From Roseivirga echinicomitans (lineage in GTDB: Bacteria > Bacteroidota > Bacteroidia > Cytophagales > Cyclobacteriaceae): a stretch of 64,000 nucleotides of DNA. The notes below the pieces were generated by a model. The model worked only from the letters and a program-made list of their open reading frames with translations. It did not search any database and was not told the DNA's origin. Shown in pieces: positions 1-8,328 of the stretch (the stretch's first letter is position 1; each line of letters opens with the position of its first letter). Position numbers and translations under genes: made by a program. The DNA lies in assembly GCF_001592935.1 (NCBI RefSeq), contig NZ_LRDB01000050.1, positions 310,001-374,000 of the forward strand, given 5' to 3'.

Positions 1-546
1 ATTTCGTACGATAGTCTCACTTCGCTTTTTTCCTTCAACTTTTCATATCAAGCTACCAACGGTGCTGCATACCTAACGCCAACCACGGACCCTGCTTTGG
101 TGTTTAGATACTATCTTTTACCTCACTACTTTATATATGCCTCAATGCCAGTTTACATTGCATTGGGCTTGACCTTAATGTTTGCTACCTATAAAAAAAC
201 ACCTTGGCTTTCTTTCATTGGAGCTATACTATCAATCATTGGGGCTGTGTATTTTATTGGCGTATTAGGAGCTTATCTCTCAGCTCCCATTGGCAGTGTG
301 GCTATGACGAACATTTTAAAAATTTCGTTTGCTTTGTGCATTTTAGTATTTGTTGGAAACGTTTTACTGGGCCTATCTCTTTACAAAGCCAACATTACAG
401 CCAAATGGACTTCACTGCTTTTTATCTTCGGTAATATCCTAATTTTAGTATTCCCGGGAATTGAAAACTGGATGGCATTAGGCTCATTAATGATGCTTAT
501 TGCTATGCTTCCATTAACGAAAATCATATTAAAAAGACACCCTTAA
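1..546 (+). CDS. Integral membrane protein, C-terminal part (5' end outside window)
   Basis: The reading frame is open from the first base of the window to a TAA at 544-546, so the true start lies upstream. A TTG at 97 is an internal codon, not a start. About 181 residues are visible, with roughly five hydrophobic helices separated by short polar loops and a basic C-terminus. The visible part has no enzymatic motif. The layout resembles DUF4386-type multi-pass membrane proteins, but I do not recognise it with certainty. It ends 10 bases before the VOC gene on the same strand, so the two are probably cotranscribed. Confidence 0.7.
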   Translation: MSYDSLTSLFSFNFSYQATNGAAYLTPTTDPALVFRYYLLPHYFIYASMPVYIALGLTLMFATYKKTPWLSFIGAILSIIGAVYFIGVLGAYLSAPIGSVAMTNILKISFALCILVFVGNVLLGLSLYKANITAKWTSLLFIFGNILILVFPGIENWMALGSLMMLIAMLPLTKIILKRHP

Positions 547-556
547 TAAAATTATT

Positions 557-907
557 ATGCTGACAAACATAAATCCAAAATTACCCATGCGCGATAAATC
601 TGCCACAAGAAACTATTATATAGATCAGTTAGGTTTTCAAGAAATAGGAGATTATGACGGGTATTTAATGGTTCAAAAAGATAAAATAGAAATTCATTTT
701 TTTGAGTTTAAGGAACTTGATCCAAAGGAAAATTATGGCCAAGAATATATTCGCACCAACGACATTGATGCTTTATATGCATCTATGCTTGACAATAAAA
801 TTAAAATTCATCCAAACGGAGCATTGAAGGCATTGCCTTGGGGGCAAAGGGAGTTTGCCTTGCTTGACCCGGACAATAACTTGCTGACTTTTGGGCAGTC
901 AATTTAA
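557..907 (+). CDS. VOC (glyoxalase/bleomycin resistance-like) family protein
   Basis: This is a 116-residue protein of the usual size for a single-module vicinal oxygen chelate protein such as the bleomycin-binding or lactoylglutathione lyase-like families. It begins with a PKLPMRDKSATRNYYIDQLG segment, the typical first beta-alpha unit in which the helix follows a strand. It ends with a FALLDPDNNLLTFGQ segment, the usual last strand with D-P-x-x-N. Candidate metal or ligand residues are His 48 in the I-E-I-H-F-F strand and the acidic end of the last strand. The substrate cannot be read from sequence. It lies close behind the membrane protein at the window start, probably in one transcript. 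Confidence 0.8.
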   Translation: MLTNINPKLPMRDKSATRNYYIDQLGFQEIGDYDGYLMVQKDKIEIHFFEFKELDPKENYGQEYIRTNDIDALYASMLDNKIKIHPNGALKALPWGQREFALLDPDNNLLTFGQSI

Positions 908-935
908 AGAAGAACGGCTACAGGCATTAATAAAC

Positions 936-1856
936 TTATTGTAAACCAAGTTTCTTCTTTCGTTCTAAAGCTCTGCGCTGGCTTCGCCTGATGACAGGGT
1001 AACTCAAGACAGCCGCTAGAATAATGAGTGTTCCGTAATAAAAACCAGAGCTCATTTCTTCGCTTTCGCCATAAATAATGATGGCTAGTATTATACCATA
1101 TACGGGTTCTAGGTTAATGGTCAAGTTCACCACATAGGCCGTAATCCGTTTCATTAGCTCTACAGAAGCAGAAAAAGCATAAACAGTACACACCACAGAA
1201 AGGATCGCTAGTAAGCCCCAATCTCTGGTGGTTGGGATGGCATAAGTCGTAGTTTCAGCCAAAAAGAAATACTTGTAGAACGGAATGAAGATCGCAATAC
1301 CAATGGCAGCCGCGGCCATTTCGTAAAGGGTAATTGTGTACTGAGAAAGCCTATGCGTCAATTTACCATTCAATACAGAGAATAGTGCCGCCATAAATGC
1401 TGAAGCCATGGCCAGCCCCAAGCCTAGTGCATTACTGAATTCGAAACGAAAGATGACATAAAGCCCACTGATTACTACTAAGCCTAAAATCACTTCGAAT
1501 GACCTGATTTTTCTTTTGTTCACCAATGGTTCAATGAGACTCGTCCAAAAAGTGGTGGTGGCCATGCCTGCCAAACTCACGGAAACATTAGAAACCCGAG
1601 CGGATTCGAAAAACAGAAACCAATGGATCGCAATTACAAAACCTGTTAGAATCAAGGGCCTCAAGTCGGAAATATTGACCTGAAATGTCTTTGATTTGAA
1701 ATACATAAAGCCCGCCAACACAATACTGGCCAAAGCGGTACGATACATTACCACTTCTGTGGCAGGAATAGTCATCTCATTGCCGAGAATCGCAGTAAAA
1801 CCCCAAAGAAAAACTATAAAATGGAGTTTTAGAAAATCCTTAGAAGAGGCTTCCAT
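936..1856 (-). CDS. EamA/DMT-superfamily transporter
   Basis: The 306-residue protein has about ten hydrophobic helices arranged as two EamA halves, the standard length and layout of drug/metabolite transporters such as RhaT or YdcZ relatives. A basic tail (R-R-S-Q-R-R-A-L-E-R-K-K-K) lies in the cytoplasm by the positive-inside rule. The substrate is unknown. The ATG shares one base with the TAA of the upstream LptF/LptG gene (TAATG at 1856-1858 read on the minus strand), so translation is probably coupled. It is the last gene of the tgt-lptF/G-eamA operon. Confidence 0.85.
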   Translation of the reverse strand: MEASSKDFLKLHFIVFLWGFTAILGNEMTIPATEVVMYRTALASIVLAGFMYFKSKTFQVNISDLRPLILTGFVIAIHWFLFFESARVSNVSVSLAGMATTTFWTSLIEPLVNKRKIRSFEVILGLVVISGLYVIFRFEFSNALGLGLAMASAFMAALFSVLNGKLTHRLSQYTITLYEMAAAAIGIAIFIPFYKYFFLAETTTYAIPTTRDWGLLAILSVVCTVYAFSASVELMKRITAYVVNLTINLEPVYGIILAIIIYGESEEMSSGFYYGTLIILAAVLSYPVIRRSQRRALERKKKLGLQ

Positions 1857-2938
1857 TACTTAGGAACAAAACGGTAGATAGAGATTCCGAGCATAGTAAA
1901 AATAATATTGGGCATCCAAACTGCAAGCAGCGCATCCATTGAGCCTGCCTCGGCAATGCTCTTTGTAGCGATAAACAAAAGTATATAAATAAAAGCCAAA
2001 AAGAAGCCCAAAGCAATCTGAAAACCTACTCCTCCTCTTGTCTTTCTTGAAGATAGAATCACCCCAATAAAAGTCAGAATTATGGCCGTAAAGGGAGACA
2101 TAAATCTTGTCAGTTTTTCGATATGATAAATCGGAATATTATCAGCTCCTTTCAGCTTTAAATCGTCTATATAGGTGTATAACTCAGGAATGGTAAGGGT
2201 TTCTTGCAACCCAGTTTGACTAGAAAAATCGTCTGGGCTCATGTTTATTTTGATGAGGGTATCATTCACATTTTGGTATTGAAAATCCTCATCCATCTCA
2301 TTAAACTTCCGTAGATTCCAATTCCTCAAAGTCCAAGAGGTTAGAGTAGAGTCCCACAATATCTCAGCGGCAGAGATCTTATAAAGCATCTCTTTGTCTA
2401 CGATCTCTTCAAGCGTAAAGTCTCTTCCCGTATTTCTGTAATTGTTGTATGACCTTAAATAGACATAGGTAGTTGGACTCACCTTGAAATGGACATCTTG
2501 ACCTGAATAAACAAAAGGTTTGTCGGCAAAGTATTGGTTTTCAAACTTCACCCTAAACTTATTGGCTTCTGGAATAATCCATCCTGTAAAAACAAAACTA
2601 ATTACAGCTATGATTACAGCCCCCATTAGAAATGGCTTCAACATTCTTGGATAGCTTACCCCTCCTGCTAAAATGGCTACAATCTCGGTATGACTGGCCA
2701 TTTTGGAAGTCACAAATACCGCAGCAATAAATACTGTAATAGGCGTAATTAAATTGGCAATATAAGGAGCATAAAAAAGGAAGTACTTAATGATTAACCA
2801 AGTACCCACCTCATTTTTAATGAAGTTTTCATTTCTTTCTGAAAAAGTAAGAATGAGCACGATGGCTACTAAAATACCTACTACAAAAAGGAAAGTCGTG
2901 AGGAACTTCGTTAATATGTACTTATCCAGTATTTTCAT
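1856..2938 (-). CDS. LptF/LptG (YjgP/YjgQ) family LPS transport permease
   Basis: This 360-residue inner-membrane protein matches the YjgP/YjgQ family: three N-terminal transmembrane helices (residues about 10-120), a central periplasmic beta-jellyroll-like region (about 130-265), and three C-terminal helices (about 275-355). Family members pull lipopolysaccharide from the inner membrane and feed it to the LptA bridge, driven by the LptB ATPase. Bacteroidota usually encode two such permeases at separate loci, and I cannot tell whether this is the F or the G paralogue. It starts immediately after the tgt stop codon and ends within the start of the EamA gene. Confidence 0.88.
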   Translation of the reverse strand: MKILDKYILTKFLTTFLFVVGILVAIVLILTFSERNENFIKNEVGTWLIIKYFLFYAPYIANLITPITVFIAAVFVTSKMASHTEIVAILAGGVSYPRMLKPFLMGAVIIAVISFVFTGWIIPEANKFRVKFENQYFADKPFVYSGQDVHFKVSPTTYVYLRSYNNYRNTGRDFTLEEIVDKEMLYKISAAEILWDSTLTSWTLRNWNLRKFNEMDEDFQYQNVNDTLIKINMSPDDFSSQTGLQETLTIPELYTYIDDLKLKGADNIPIYHIEKLTRFMSPFTAIILTFIGVILSSRKTRGGVGFQIALGFFLAFIYILLFIATKSIAEAGSMDALLAVWMPNIIFTMLGISIYRFVPK

Positions 2939-4069
2939 TTAGAGGCGTTGTGTCACTTTTTTGACCATTTGGTTTTTCCAATCAACAAACGTGCCTGCTA
3001 ATATCTGTTTTCGAGCTTCTTTAACCAACCATAAGTAAAAAGTTAAGTTATGTATGCTGGCTATTTGTGCTCCCAAAATCTCCTTGCTAGTAATTAAGTG
3101 CCTTAAGTAGGCTTTAGAGTAAAATGTACTGTTATACCCACCCAAATTTGGATCAATCGGGCTGTGGTCATTTTTCCACTTTTCGTTACGCATATTCAGA
3201 ATGCCTTCACTTGTAAATAGCATTCCGTTACGGGCATTTCTCGTAGGCATAACACAATCAAACATATCTACGCCCAAGGCAATTCCTTCCAAAATATTTT
3301 CAGGCGTACCCACCCCCATCAAATAACGTGGTTTGTCCTTAGGTAGAATATCACAAACAATCTCGGTATGCTCGTACATCATTTCTGCTGGCTCACCCAC
3401 AGACAATCCTCCGATGGCATTTCCCTCGCGCTCAAACGAAGCAATCGTTTCTGCCGACTTCACCCTTAAATCTTTATAGGTACTGCCTTGTACAATCGGA
3501 AAAAGCGTTTGGCTATAACCATACTTTCCTTCCGTAGCATCAAACCTATCGCAGCAGCGCTTCAGCCAGCGGTGAGTCATTTCCATAGATTTACGAGCAT
3601 ATTCGTAATCGCAAGGGTATGGAGTACACTCATCAAAAGCCATCATGATATCGGCTCCAATGGTACGTTGAATATCCATTACAGCTTCTGGACTGAAAAC
3701 ATGTTTAGAACCATCAATATGAGATTTGAAGGTTACTCCTTCTTCTTTAATTTTTCGTGTGCCCGAAAGCGAATAAACCTGATAGCCTCCACTATCTGTC
3801 AAAATAGGTTTGTCCCAACCATTAAATTTGTGCAAACCACCAGCCGCCTCAATTACTTCTAAACCTGGCCTTAAATACAGATGATAAGTGTTTCCTAAAA
3901 TAATTTGTGCCTGAACGTCATCTTTTAATTCGCGCTGATGAACGGCTTTAACCGAGCCAGCAGTGCCTACAGGCATAAAAATAGGCGTTTCAATTACACC
4001 ATGGTCTGTAATTACCTCCCCCGCTCGGGCCTTCGATTGCTTGTCTACTCCAACTAAATTAAACTTCAT
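2939..4069 (-). CDS. tgt: tRNA-guanine transglycosylase
   Basis: Tgt exchanges guanine-34 of GUN anticodons for preQ1, the entry of queuosine into tRNA. The 376-residue length and the core motifs are right: general acid/base Asp 92 in T-D-S-G-G-Y-Q, the G-G-L-S-V-G-E substrate loop at about 220-226, and nucleophile Asp 271 in F-D-C-V-M-P-T-R. The oddity is the zinc site. Where E. coli Tgt has Cys-x-Cys-x2-Cys after 'DPE', this protein has D-P-N-L-G-G-Y-N-S-T (307-316), with no cysteine, although the fourth ligand His 340 in S-I-H-N-L is kept. It heads the operon with lptF/G and the EamA gene. A queuosine precursor transporter lies at 40.7 kb. Confidence 0.95.
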   Translation of the reverse strand: MKFNLVGVDKQSKARAGEVITDHGVIETPIFMPVGTAGSVKAVHQRELKDDVQAQIILGNTYHLYLRPGLEVIEAAGGLHKFNGWDKPILTDSGGYQVYSLSGTRKIKEEGVTFKSHIDGSKHVFSPEAVMDIQRTIGADIMMAFDECTPYPCDYEYARKSMEMTHRWLKRCCDRFDATEGKYGYSQTLFPIVQGSTYKDLRVKSAETIASFEREGNAIGGLSVGEPAEMMYEHTEIVCDILPKDKPRYLMGVGTPENILEGIALGVDMFDCVMPTRNARNGMLFTSEGILNMRNEKWKNDHSPIDPNLGGYNSTFYSKAYLRHLITSKEILGAQIASIHNLTFYLWLVKEARKQILAGTFVDWKNQMVKKVTQRL

Positions 4070-4142
4070 TCCTCATTTTTGATCACACAAAAATAGCAGG
4101 AATCATTTATTCTTATTTCATTCAGGCATCATTTCATTTCCT

Positions 4143-5252
4143 GTGAGTTTAGAAATTATCTTTTGGTCCGTATTTATTCTGTTTTCAGCTATTCAACTGT
4201 ACTATCACTGGGGGTATTTTAGTCGGCTACCCAATCATCTGATTTCGGATAATAAAAGTACAACACAATTGCCCGTTTCCATAGTCATTGCCGCTAGAAA
4301 TGAAGTGAGGCTCCTACCCTCGTTAATTACCAAGTTGATGAGCCAAGACTATTCATTCTTTGAGATTATCATTGTCAATGACCGATCATCTGATGGTTCA
4401 GAAGCTTTGCTCAATTCGCTCAAGGAAGACAATCAAAAACTTAATGTTATTCATGTTCATAACTTACCAAAAGGTTGGAACGGTAAAAAGAATGCTTTGC
4501 AATTAGGTATTGAAGCCGCTCAGCATGAGATTATCTTACTCACTGATGCCGATTGTATTCCTAACTCTAATCAATGGGTTAGCAAAATGGCTGGCCGTTT
4601 TAAAAAGGAAACAGACTTTGTGTTGGGTTTTTCTCCCTACGAAAACAAAAAGGGTTTTCTGAATCAGATGATTCAATTCGAAACTTTACTCACCGCCATA
4701 CAATACCTTTCATTCGCGATTAAAAGACAGCCTTACATGGGCGTTGGCAGAAATTTAGCCTATCGTAAGTCGGTTTTTTTAGCGCACTCATTTCAAGGTT
4801 TTGAATCTCAAACCGGAGGCGATGACGATCTGTTTGTCAATGCGCACGCCAATGCTACAAATACTGAAATCTGCATTCACCCCGATGCGCATGTCACCTC
4901 CATTCCAAAGGCGACATGGAGCGAATATTTTACTCAAAAAGTCAGGCATTTGTCTGTTGGAAAAAACTATCATAAAAAAGATCAAACGAGATTGGGTCTT
5001 TTTGCGTTAAGTTCGCTGATAGGTTGGATAATGCTGTTTTGGGCAATTTTAGCGGGCTTTAATATTGAACTCACTTTGATGATTATCGGTATCAAGAGCT
5101 TGTCATTTTATGTTATCTTTACCCTTTCAGGTCGCAAGCTGAAAATGAACATGGCCTACTGGGCACTTCCATTCCTCGATCTGTGTTTAAATTTGTATTA
5201 CCCAATGGTGGGATTAGTGGCGCTATTAGCAAAAAAGGTTAAATGGAGTTAG
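4143..5252 (+). CDS. Membrane-associated glycosyltransferase, family 2
   Basis: This 369-residue protein starts with GTG. It has one N-terminal transmembrane helix, a GT-A catalytic domain and two or three C-terminal helices. GT2 signatures are V-S-I-V-I-A-A-R-N-E at the start of the domain, V-N-D-R-S-S-D-G-S, a metal-binding D-A-D (L-T-D-A-D-C-I-P), an acidic G-G-D-D-D-L acceptor-site motif, and Q-K-V-R-H-L-S in place of the Q-x-x-R-W motif of processive synthases. Family knowledge suggests transfer of a sugar to a lipid or polysaccharide acceptor at the inner membrane; the sugar is not evident. Its last 10 bases overlap the ECF sigma gene. Confidence 0.85.
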   Translation: MSLEIIFWSVFILFSAIQLYYHWGYFSRLPNHLISDNKSTTQLPVSIVIAARNEVRLLPSLITKLMSQDYSFFEIIIVNDRSSDGSEALLNSLKEDNQKLNVIHVHNLPKGWNGKKNALQLGIEAAQHEIILLTDADCIPNSNQWVSKMAGRFKKETDFVLGFSPYENKKGFLNQMIQFETLLTAIQYLSFAIKRQPYMGVGRNLAYRKSVFLAHSFQGFESQTGGDDDLFVNAHANATNTEICIHPDAHVTSIPKATWSEYFTQKVRHLSVGKNYHKKDQTRLGLFALSSLIGWIMLFWAILAGFNIELTLMIIGIKSLSFYVIFTLSGRKLKMNMAYWALPFLDLCLNLYYPMVGLVALLAKKVKWS

Positions 5253-5851
5253 GTAAGCAGTTTTCTGACAAAGCACTCAAAGATTTTAAATTAATAGACC
5301 TGGCAGTTGAGAATCATGATCAACAGGCCTTTGCGGAGTTATTACAACGCTATCGTAAACCTGTTTATCACATGATTTTGAAAATGATTCGGAATGTGGA
5401 TGATGCCGAGGATTTAACAATCGAGGCTTTTGCAAAAGCTTTTAAAAACCTTCATAAATTCAAAAAGGACTTCACTTTCAGTACATGGCTGTTCAGAATT
5501 GCCACCAACAATACAATTGACTTTATCCGTAAGAAAAGGCTCGACACCATGAGTCTGAATACTTCATATAGTGATGACAATGGCGAGTCAGTCAATATCG
5601 ATGTTCAAGACAGAAACTTGAACCCACAAGAAGAAGCTATTAAAGCTCAAAAGATTGAATTAGTTCAGCTCTTTGTCACTAAACTCCCCGCCAAATATCA
5701 GCGATTGGTGAAGCTTCGTTACTTTGATGAACTAAGTTATGACGAAATTGCAAAAGAATTAAATGCGCCTCTCGGCACTGTTAAGGCACAATTGCACCGA
5801 GCTCGTGAATTAATGTATGACCTTGTGAAAGGTAAAAAGGAACACATCTAA
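5243..5851 (+). CDS. ECF-type RNA polymerase sigma-70 factor
   Basis: The 202-residue protein has region 2 at about residues 25-95 (A-E-D-L-T-I-E-A-F-A-K-A-F core, then F-S-T-W-L-F-R-I-A-T-N) and region 4 at about 140-195 (L-P-A-K-Y-Q-R-L-V-K-L-R-Y, then Y-D-E-I-A-K-E-L and G-T-V-K-A-Q-L-H-R-A as the helix-turn-helix). Regions 1 and 3 are missing, as expected for ECF sigma factors. No anti-sigma factor follows; the next gene is rsmG. It starts inside the end of the GT2 gene, which suggests coupled translation. Its regulon cannot be told from the window. Confidence 0.93.
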   Translation: MELGKQFSDKALKDFKLIDLAVENHDQQAFAELLQRYRKPVYHMILKMIRNVDDAEDLTIEAFAKAFKNLHKFKKDFTFSTWLFRIATNNTIDFIRKKRLDTMSLNTSYSDDNGESVNIDVQDRNLNPQEEAIKAQKIELVQLFVTKLPAKYQRLVKLRYFDELSYDEIAKELNAPLGTVKAQLHRARELMYDLVKGKKEHI

Positions 5852-5876
5852 TTCTTTTTTGTTAATTCGCACTCAA

Positions 5877-6506
5877 ATGGAGTTAATCAAAAAACATTTC
5901 CCTGCCCTTTCAGAAAAGCAAATTGCTCAATTTGCTCAGTTAAAACCTTTGTATACGGAATGGAATGAAAAGGTAAATGTGGTTTCTAGAAAGGACATTG
6001 AGAACCTTTACGAGCGTCACGTATTACATTCTTTAGGTATAGCCAAGGTTTTTAAGTTTCCTGAAAATACAGACATTCTAGATGTTGGAACTGGAGGCGG
6101 TTTTCCTGGAATTCCATTGGCCATTATGTTTCCAGAATCCAATTTTCATTTGGTGGACTCCACCGGAAAGAAAATAGTGGTGGTGAAAAATATTTGTGAG
6201 GCGTTAGGCCTTAAAAATGTAGTTGCCGAACAAATACGTGCTGAAGCCATTAAGGATAGAAAGTATGATTTTGTAGTAAGCCGTGCGGTGGCTCAACTCA
6301 AAGAGTTTTATCCGTGGGTAAAACACAAGTTTAAGCCTACTACAGAAGTAGCTTATAAAAGCGGTCTACTTTATTTAAAAGGAGGAGATTTGACTACCGA
6401 AATCAAAGAATCTAAATTAGTTAAAGTGCGCGTTCACAACCTTGAGAAATTCTTCGAACCAGAATTCTTCGAAACCAAGAAAGTGGTTTTCGTTCCCCGA
6501 CAGTAA
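5877..6506 (+). CDS. rsmG: 16S rRNA (guanine527-N7)-methyltransferase RsmG
   Basis: RsmG uses S-adenosylmethionine to methylate G527 of 16S rRNA in the decoding region. The class I methyltransferase motif L-D-V-G-T-G-G-G-F-P-G-I-P-L is diagnostic for this family, followed by H-L-V-D-S and, later, V-S-R-A-V-A-Q-L. The protein is 209 residues from the ATG at 5877. An in-frame TTG six codons upstream is possible, but the ATG fits the family start (M-E-L-I-K-K-H-F). The stop abuts the stop of a convergent gene. It follows the ECF sigma gene by 25 bases. Confidence 0.94.
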   Translation: MELIKKHFPALSEKQIAQFAQLKPLYTEWNEKVNVVSRKDIENLYERHVLHSLGIAKVFKFPENTDILDVGTGGGFPGIPLAIMFPESNFHLVDSTGKKIVVVKNICEALGLKNVVAEQIRAEAIKDRKYDFVVSRAVAQLKEFYPWVKHKFKPTTEVAYKSGLLYLKGGDLTTEIKESKLVKVRVHNLEKFFEPEFFETKKVVFVPRQ

Positions 6507-6905
6507 TTAGTTAGCTCTTCTTTCGAAGTCTTCCTCCTCACTAGGTTTAGCAGTGTAGATTATAATGCTGTACACTCCTACTAGTGTTCCAAAGGGAAAA
6601 TTGATTAGCCCGATGATTCCATAAACAAGTGCTGGCATCATGGCCCACTTACGTCCATTTACTAAGCCAAAGCCTATTACGATTTTAGGAATAAGGAAAA
6701 GGATGGCGATTGCCCATAGTATGGAATCAATAAAATCAAATATCCACATTGCTTCGATTGGAATTGGATCATTATCCAGTGCGGCCATATTCAATATAAA
6801 ATCCATAAAGAAATCATAGAATACTAAGCCCAATAGTCCGAGGGCACTAAAGGCAATGAAAAGGATGCCTAAGATTTTCTTGTGAGATGGTTCAGCAAAA
6901 TTCAT
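6507..6905 (-). CDS. Small four-helix membrane protein, function unknown
   Basis: A 132-residue protein with about four hydrophobic helices (residues 12-35, 50-75, 80-100 and 100-120) and an acidic tail (S-E-E-E-D-F-E-R-R-A-N). I recognise no family. The stop codon directly abuts the rsmG stop, a tail-to-tail arrangement without a spacer. Upstream on the same strand is the MacB-like permease, but a terminator hairpin lies between them, so this gene probably has its own promoter. Confidence 0.65.
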   Translation of the reverse strand: MNFAEPSHKKILGILFIAFSALGLLGLVFYDFFMDFILNMAALDNDPIPIEAMWIFDFIDSILWAIAILFLIPKIVIGFGLVNGRKWAMMPALVYGIIGLINFPFGTLVGVYSIIIYTAKPSEEEDFERRAN

Positions 6906-6928
6906 AGTTTCTAATTTTACTTCAATAT

Positions 6929-6953
6929 AAAAAAAGCCCCGATAAATCGAGGC
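6929..6953 (-). terminator. Intrinsic terminator after the MacB-like permease gene
   Basis: On the minus strand this reads as a 7-bp stem (GCCTCGA/TCGGGGC, one G-T pair) with a TTTA loop followed by a run of seven T. It begins 25 bases after the permease stop. Confidence 0.8.
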
Positions 6954-6977
6954 GCTTTCGTCAGCGGCATAAACCGC

Positions 6978-8213
6978 TTATTCAAATCTTAATGCATCTA
7001 TTGGGTTTAACTTAGATGCTTTATTCGCTGGAATTACACCAGACGCTAAACCAACGAATACACAAACGACTAAGCCCACAGTGATCCATAGCCAAGGTAT
7101 TATGAAGGCTCCTCCTAGGGCGGTAGCGAGTATGTTCCCTACTCCAATCCCCATCAAGGCTCCAGCAATACCTCCCATCTGACAGATTACAATGGCTTCT
7201 ATTAAAAATTGTTGACGTATCCTGTTAGGTGTAGCACCCAAGGCTTTTCTAATTCCAATTTCTCTAGTTCTTTCAGTTACCGATACCATCATAATATTCA
7301 TAAGTCCTACAGCTGCTCCCAAAAGAGTAACTGCCCCTACCACCAAACCACCAATTCGTAACCCATTGGTCATATCATCCAAAGCTTCAGTAGCAGAATC
7401 TGACCTCAAAACTTCAAAAGAATCCTCCTCACCTAATTTATTACCTCTAATCTTGCGCATATAGCCCGTAGCTTCCCCCATTGCATAATCAATTTGCTCT
7501 GGGTCTTGAATCATTACGGTGATATTGTAACGCATTCTACCACTTCTATCCAGCCTTTTTGCATTCAAAAGTGGTATGATAATATTTCTATCTTCTTCAG
7601 TATCGCCACCGAACCCCCCTTTTTCTTCTAAAACACCTATTACACGGTAGTTATTACCGTAAAATTTAACGGTCTTATTTAAAGGGTCTTCATTTTTATC
7701 AAAGAGTGATTTAACTATTTCAGTACCTAGAATACAAACGTAATTTCCAAATTCAATTTCTAAAGCAGAGAAATTTCTTCCTCGCTCTATTTTTACATCC
7801 TTGATAGAAAAGTAGTTTTCGTCTCCACCAGTAATACTCGTATTAGGACTGGTTTTTTTCTCCTCATATTTAATCTCTGCCGAACCAGAAGCTCTTGTAT
7901 AAATAGTTACAGTAGAAGGGAAATTAAAATCATCTTTAAAACGAACAGCCTCATCGAATTTAATTGGCGCATAAGACTTTTCCCTAACTCCGTTCATGTT
8001 TCTTCTTCCAGAAGAACGGCTTGCCACATCGAAGCTATTGGCCCCTAAACCTGACATACTGGCTTCTATTTCACTTTGAATACCGTCTACAGCGGTAAGC
8101 ATTCCCACCAATGAGGTGATACCAATGGCGATGATTAGACCTGTTAAAATGGTTCTAAGGGTGTTCGATTTAATCGACTTTATTCCTTCCCTGACGTTTT
8201 CTCTGAAATTCAT
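6978..8213 (-). CDS. MacB/FtsX-family ABC transporter permease
   Basis: The 411-residue protein has the MacB topology: one N-terminal helix (about residues 18-40), a large periplasmic domain (about 45-285) and three C-terminal helices (about 290-395). The conserved segment T-E-R-T-R-E-I-G-I-R-K-A-L-G-A-T links helices 2 and 3. Family members couple periplasmic movement to an ATPase of the LolD/MacB type, exporting macrolides, lipoproteins or peptides through mechanotransmission. No ATPase or adaptor gene is adjacent, so the partner must be encoded elsewhere. It is followed by a terminator and transcribed divergently from the secreted protein at 8329. Confidence 0.88.
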   Translation of the reverse strand: MNFRENVREGIKSIKSNTLRTILTGLIIAIGITSLVGMLTAVDGIQSEIEASMSGLGANSFDVASRSSGRRNMNGVREKSYAPIKFDEAVRFKDDFNFPSTVTIYTRASGSAEIKYEEKKTSPNTSITGGDENYFSIKDVKIERGRNFSALEIEFGNYVCILGTEIVKSLFDKNEDPLNKTVKFYGNNYRVIGVLEEKGGFGGDTEEDRNIIIPLLNAKRLDRSGRMRYNITVMIQDPEQIDYAMGEATGYMRKIRGNKLGEEDSFEVLRSDSATEALDDMTNGLRIGGLVVGAVTLLGAAVGLMNIMMVSVTERTREIGIRKALGATPNRIRQQFLIEAIVICQMGGIAGALMGIGVGNILATALGGAFIIPWLWITVGLVVCVFVGLASGVIPANKASKLNPIDALRFE

Positions 8214-8328
8214 TGAGATAAAATGAGTTTTTGATTGTTACGAATTTAGTCAACCATTGGTCAGATATTGCCAACAAATTTATAAATTCAACGATCGTTC
8301 TGTTAAACGGTTTATAATCCAGTTCACT

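Noticed and set aside
8257-8328. TTG start 24 codons upstream of the secreted 421-residue protein
   Set aside because: It would place a basic stretch before the clear signal peptide; the ATG at 8329 is better.
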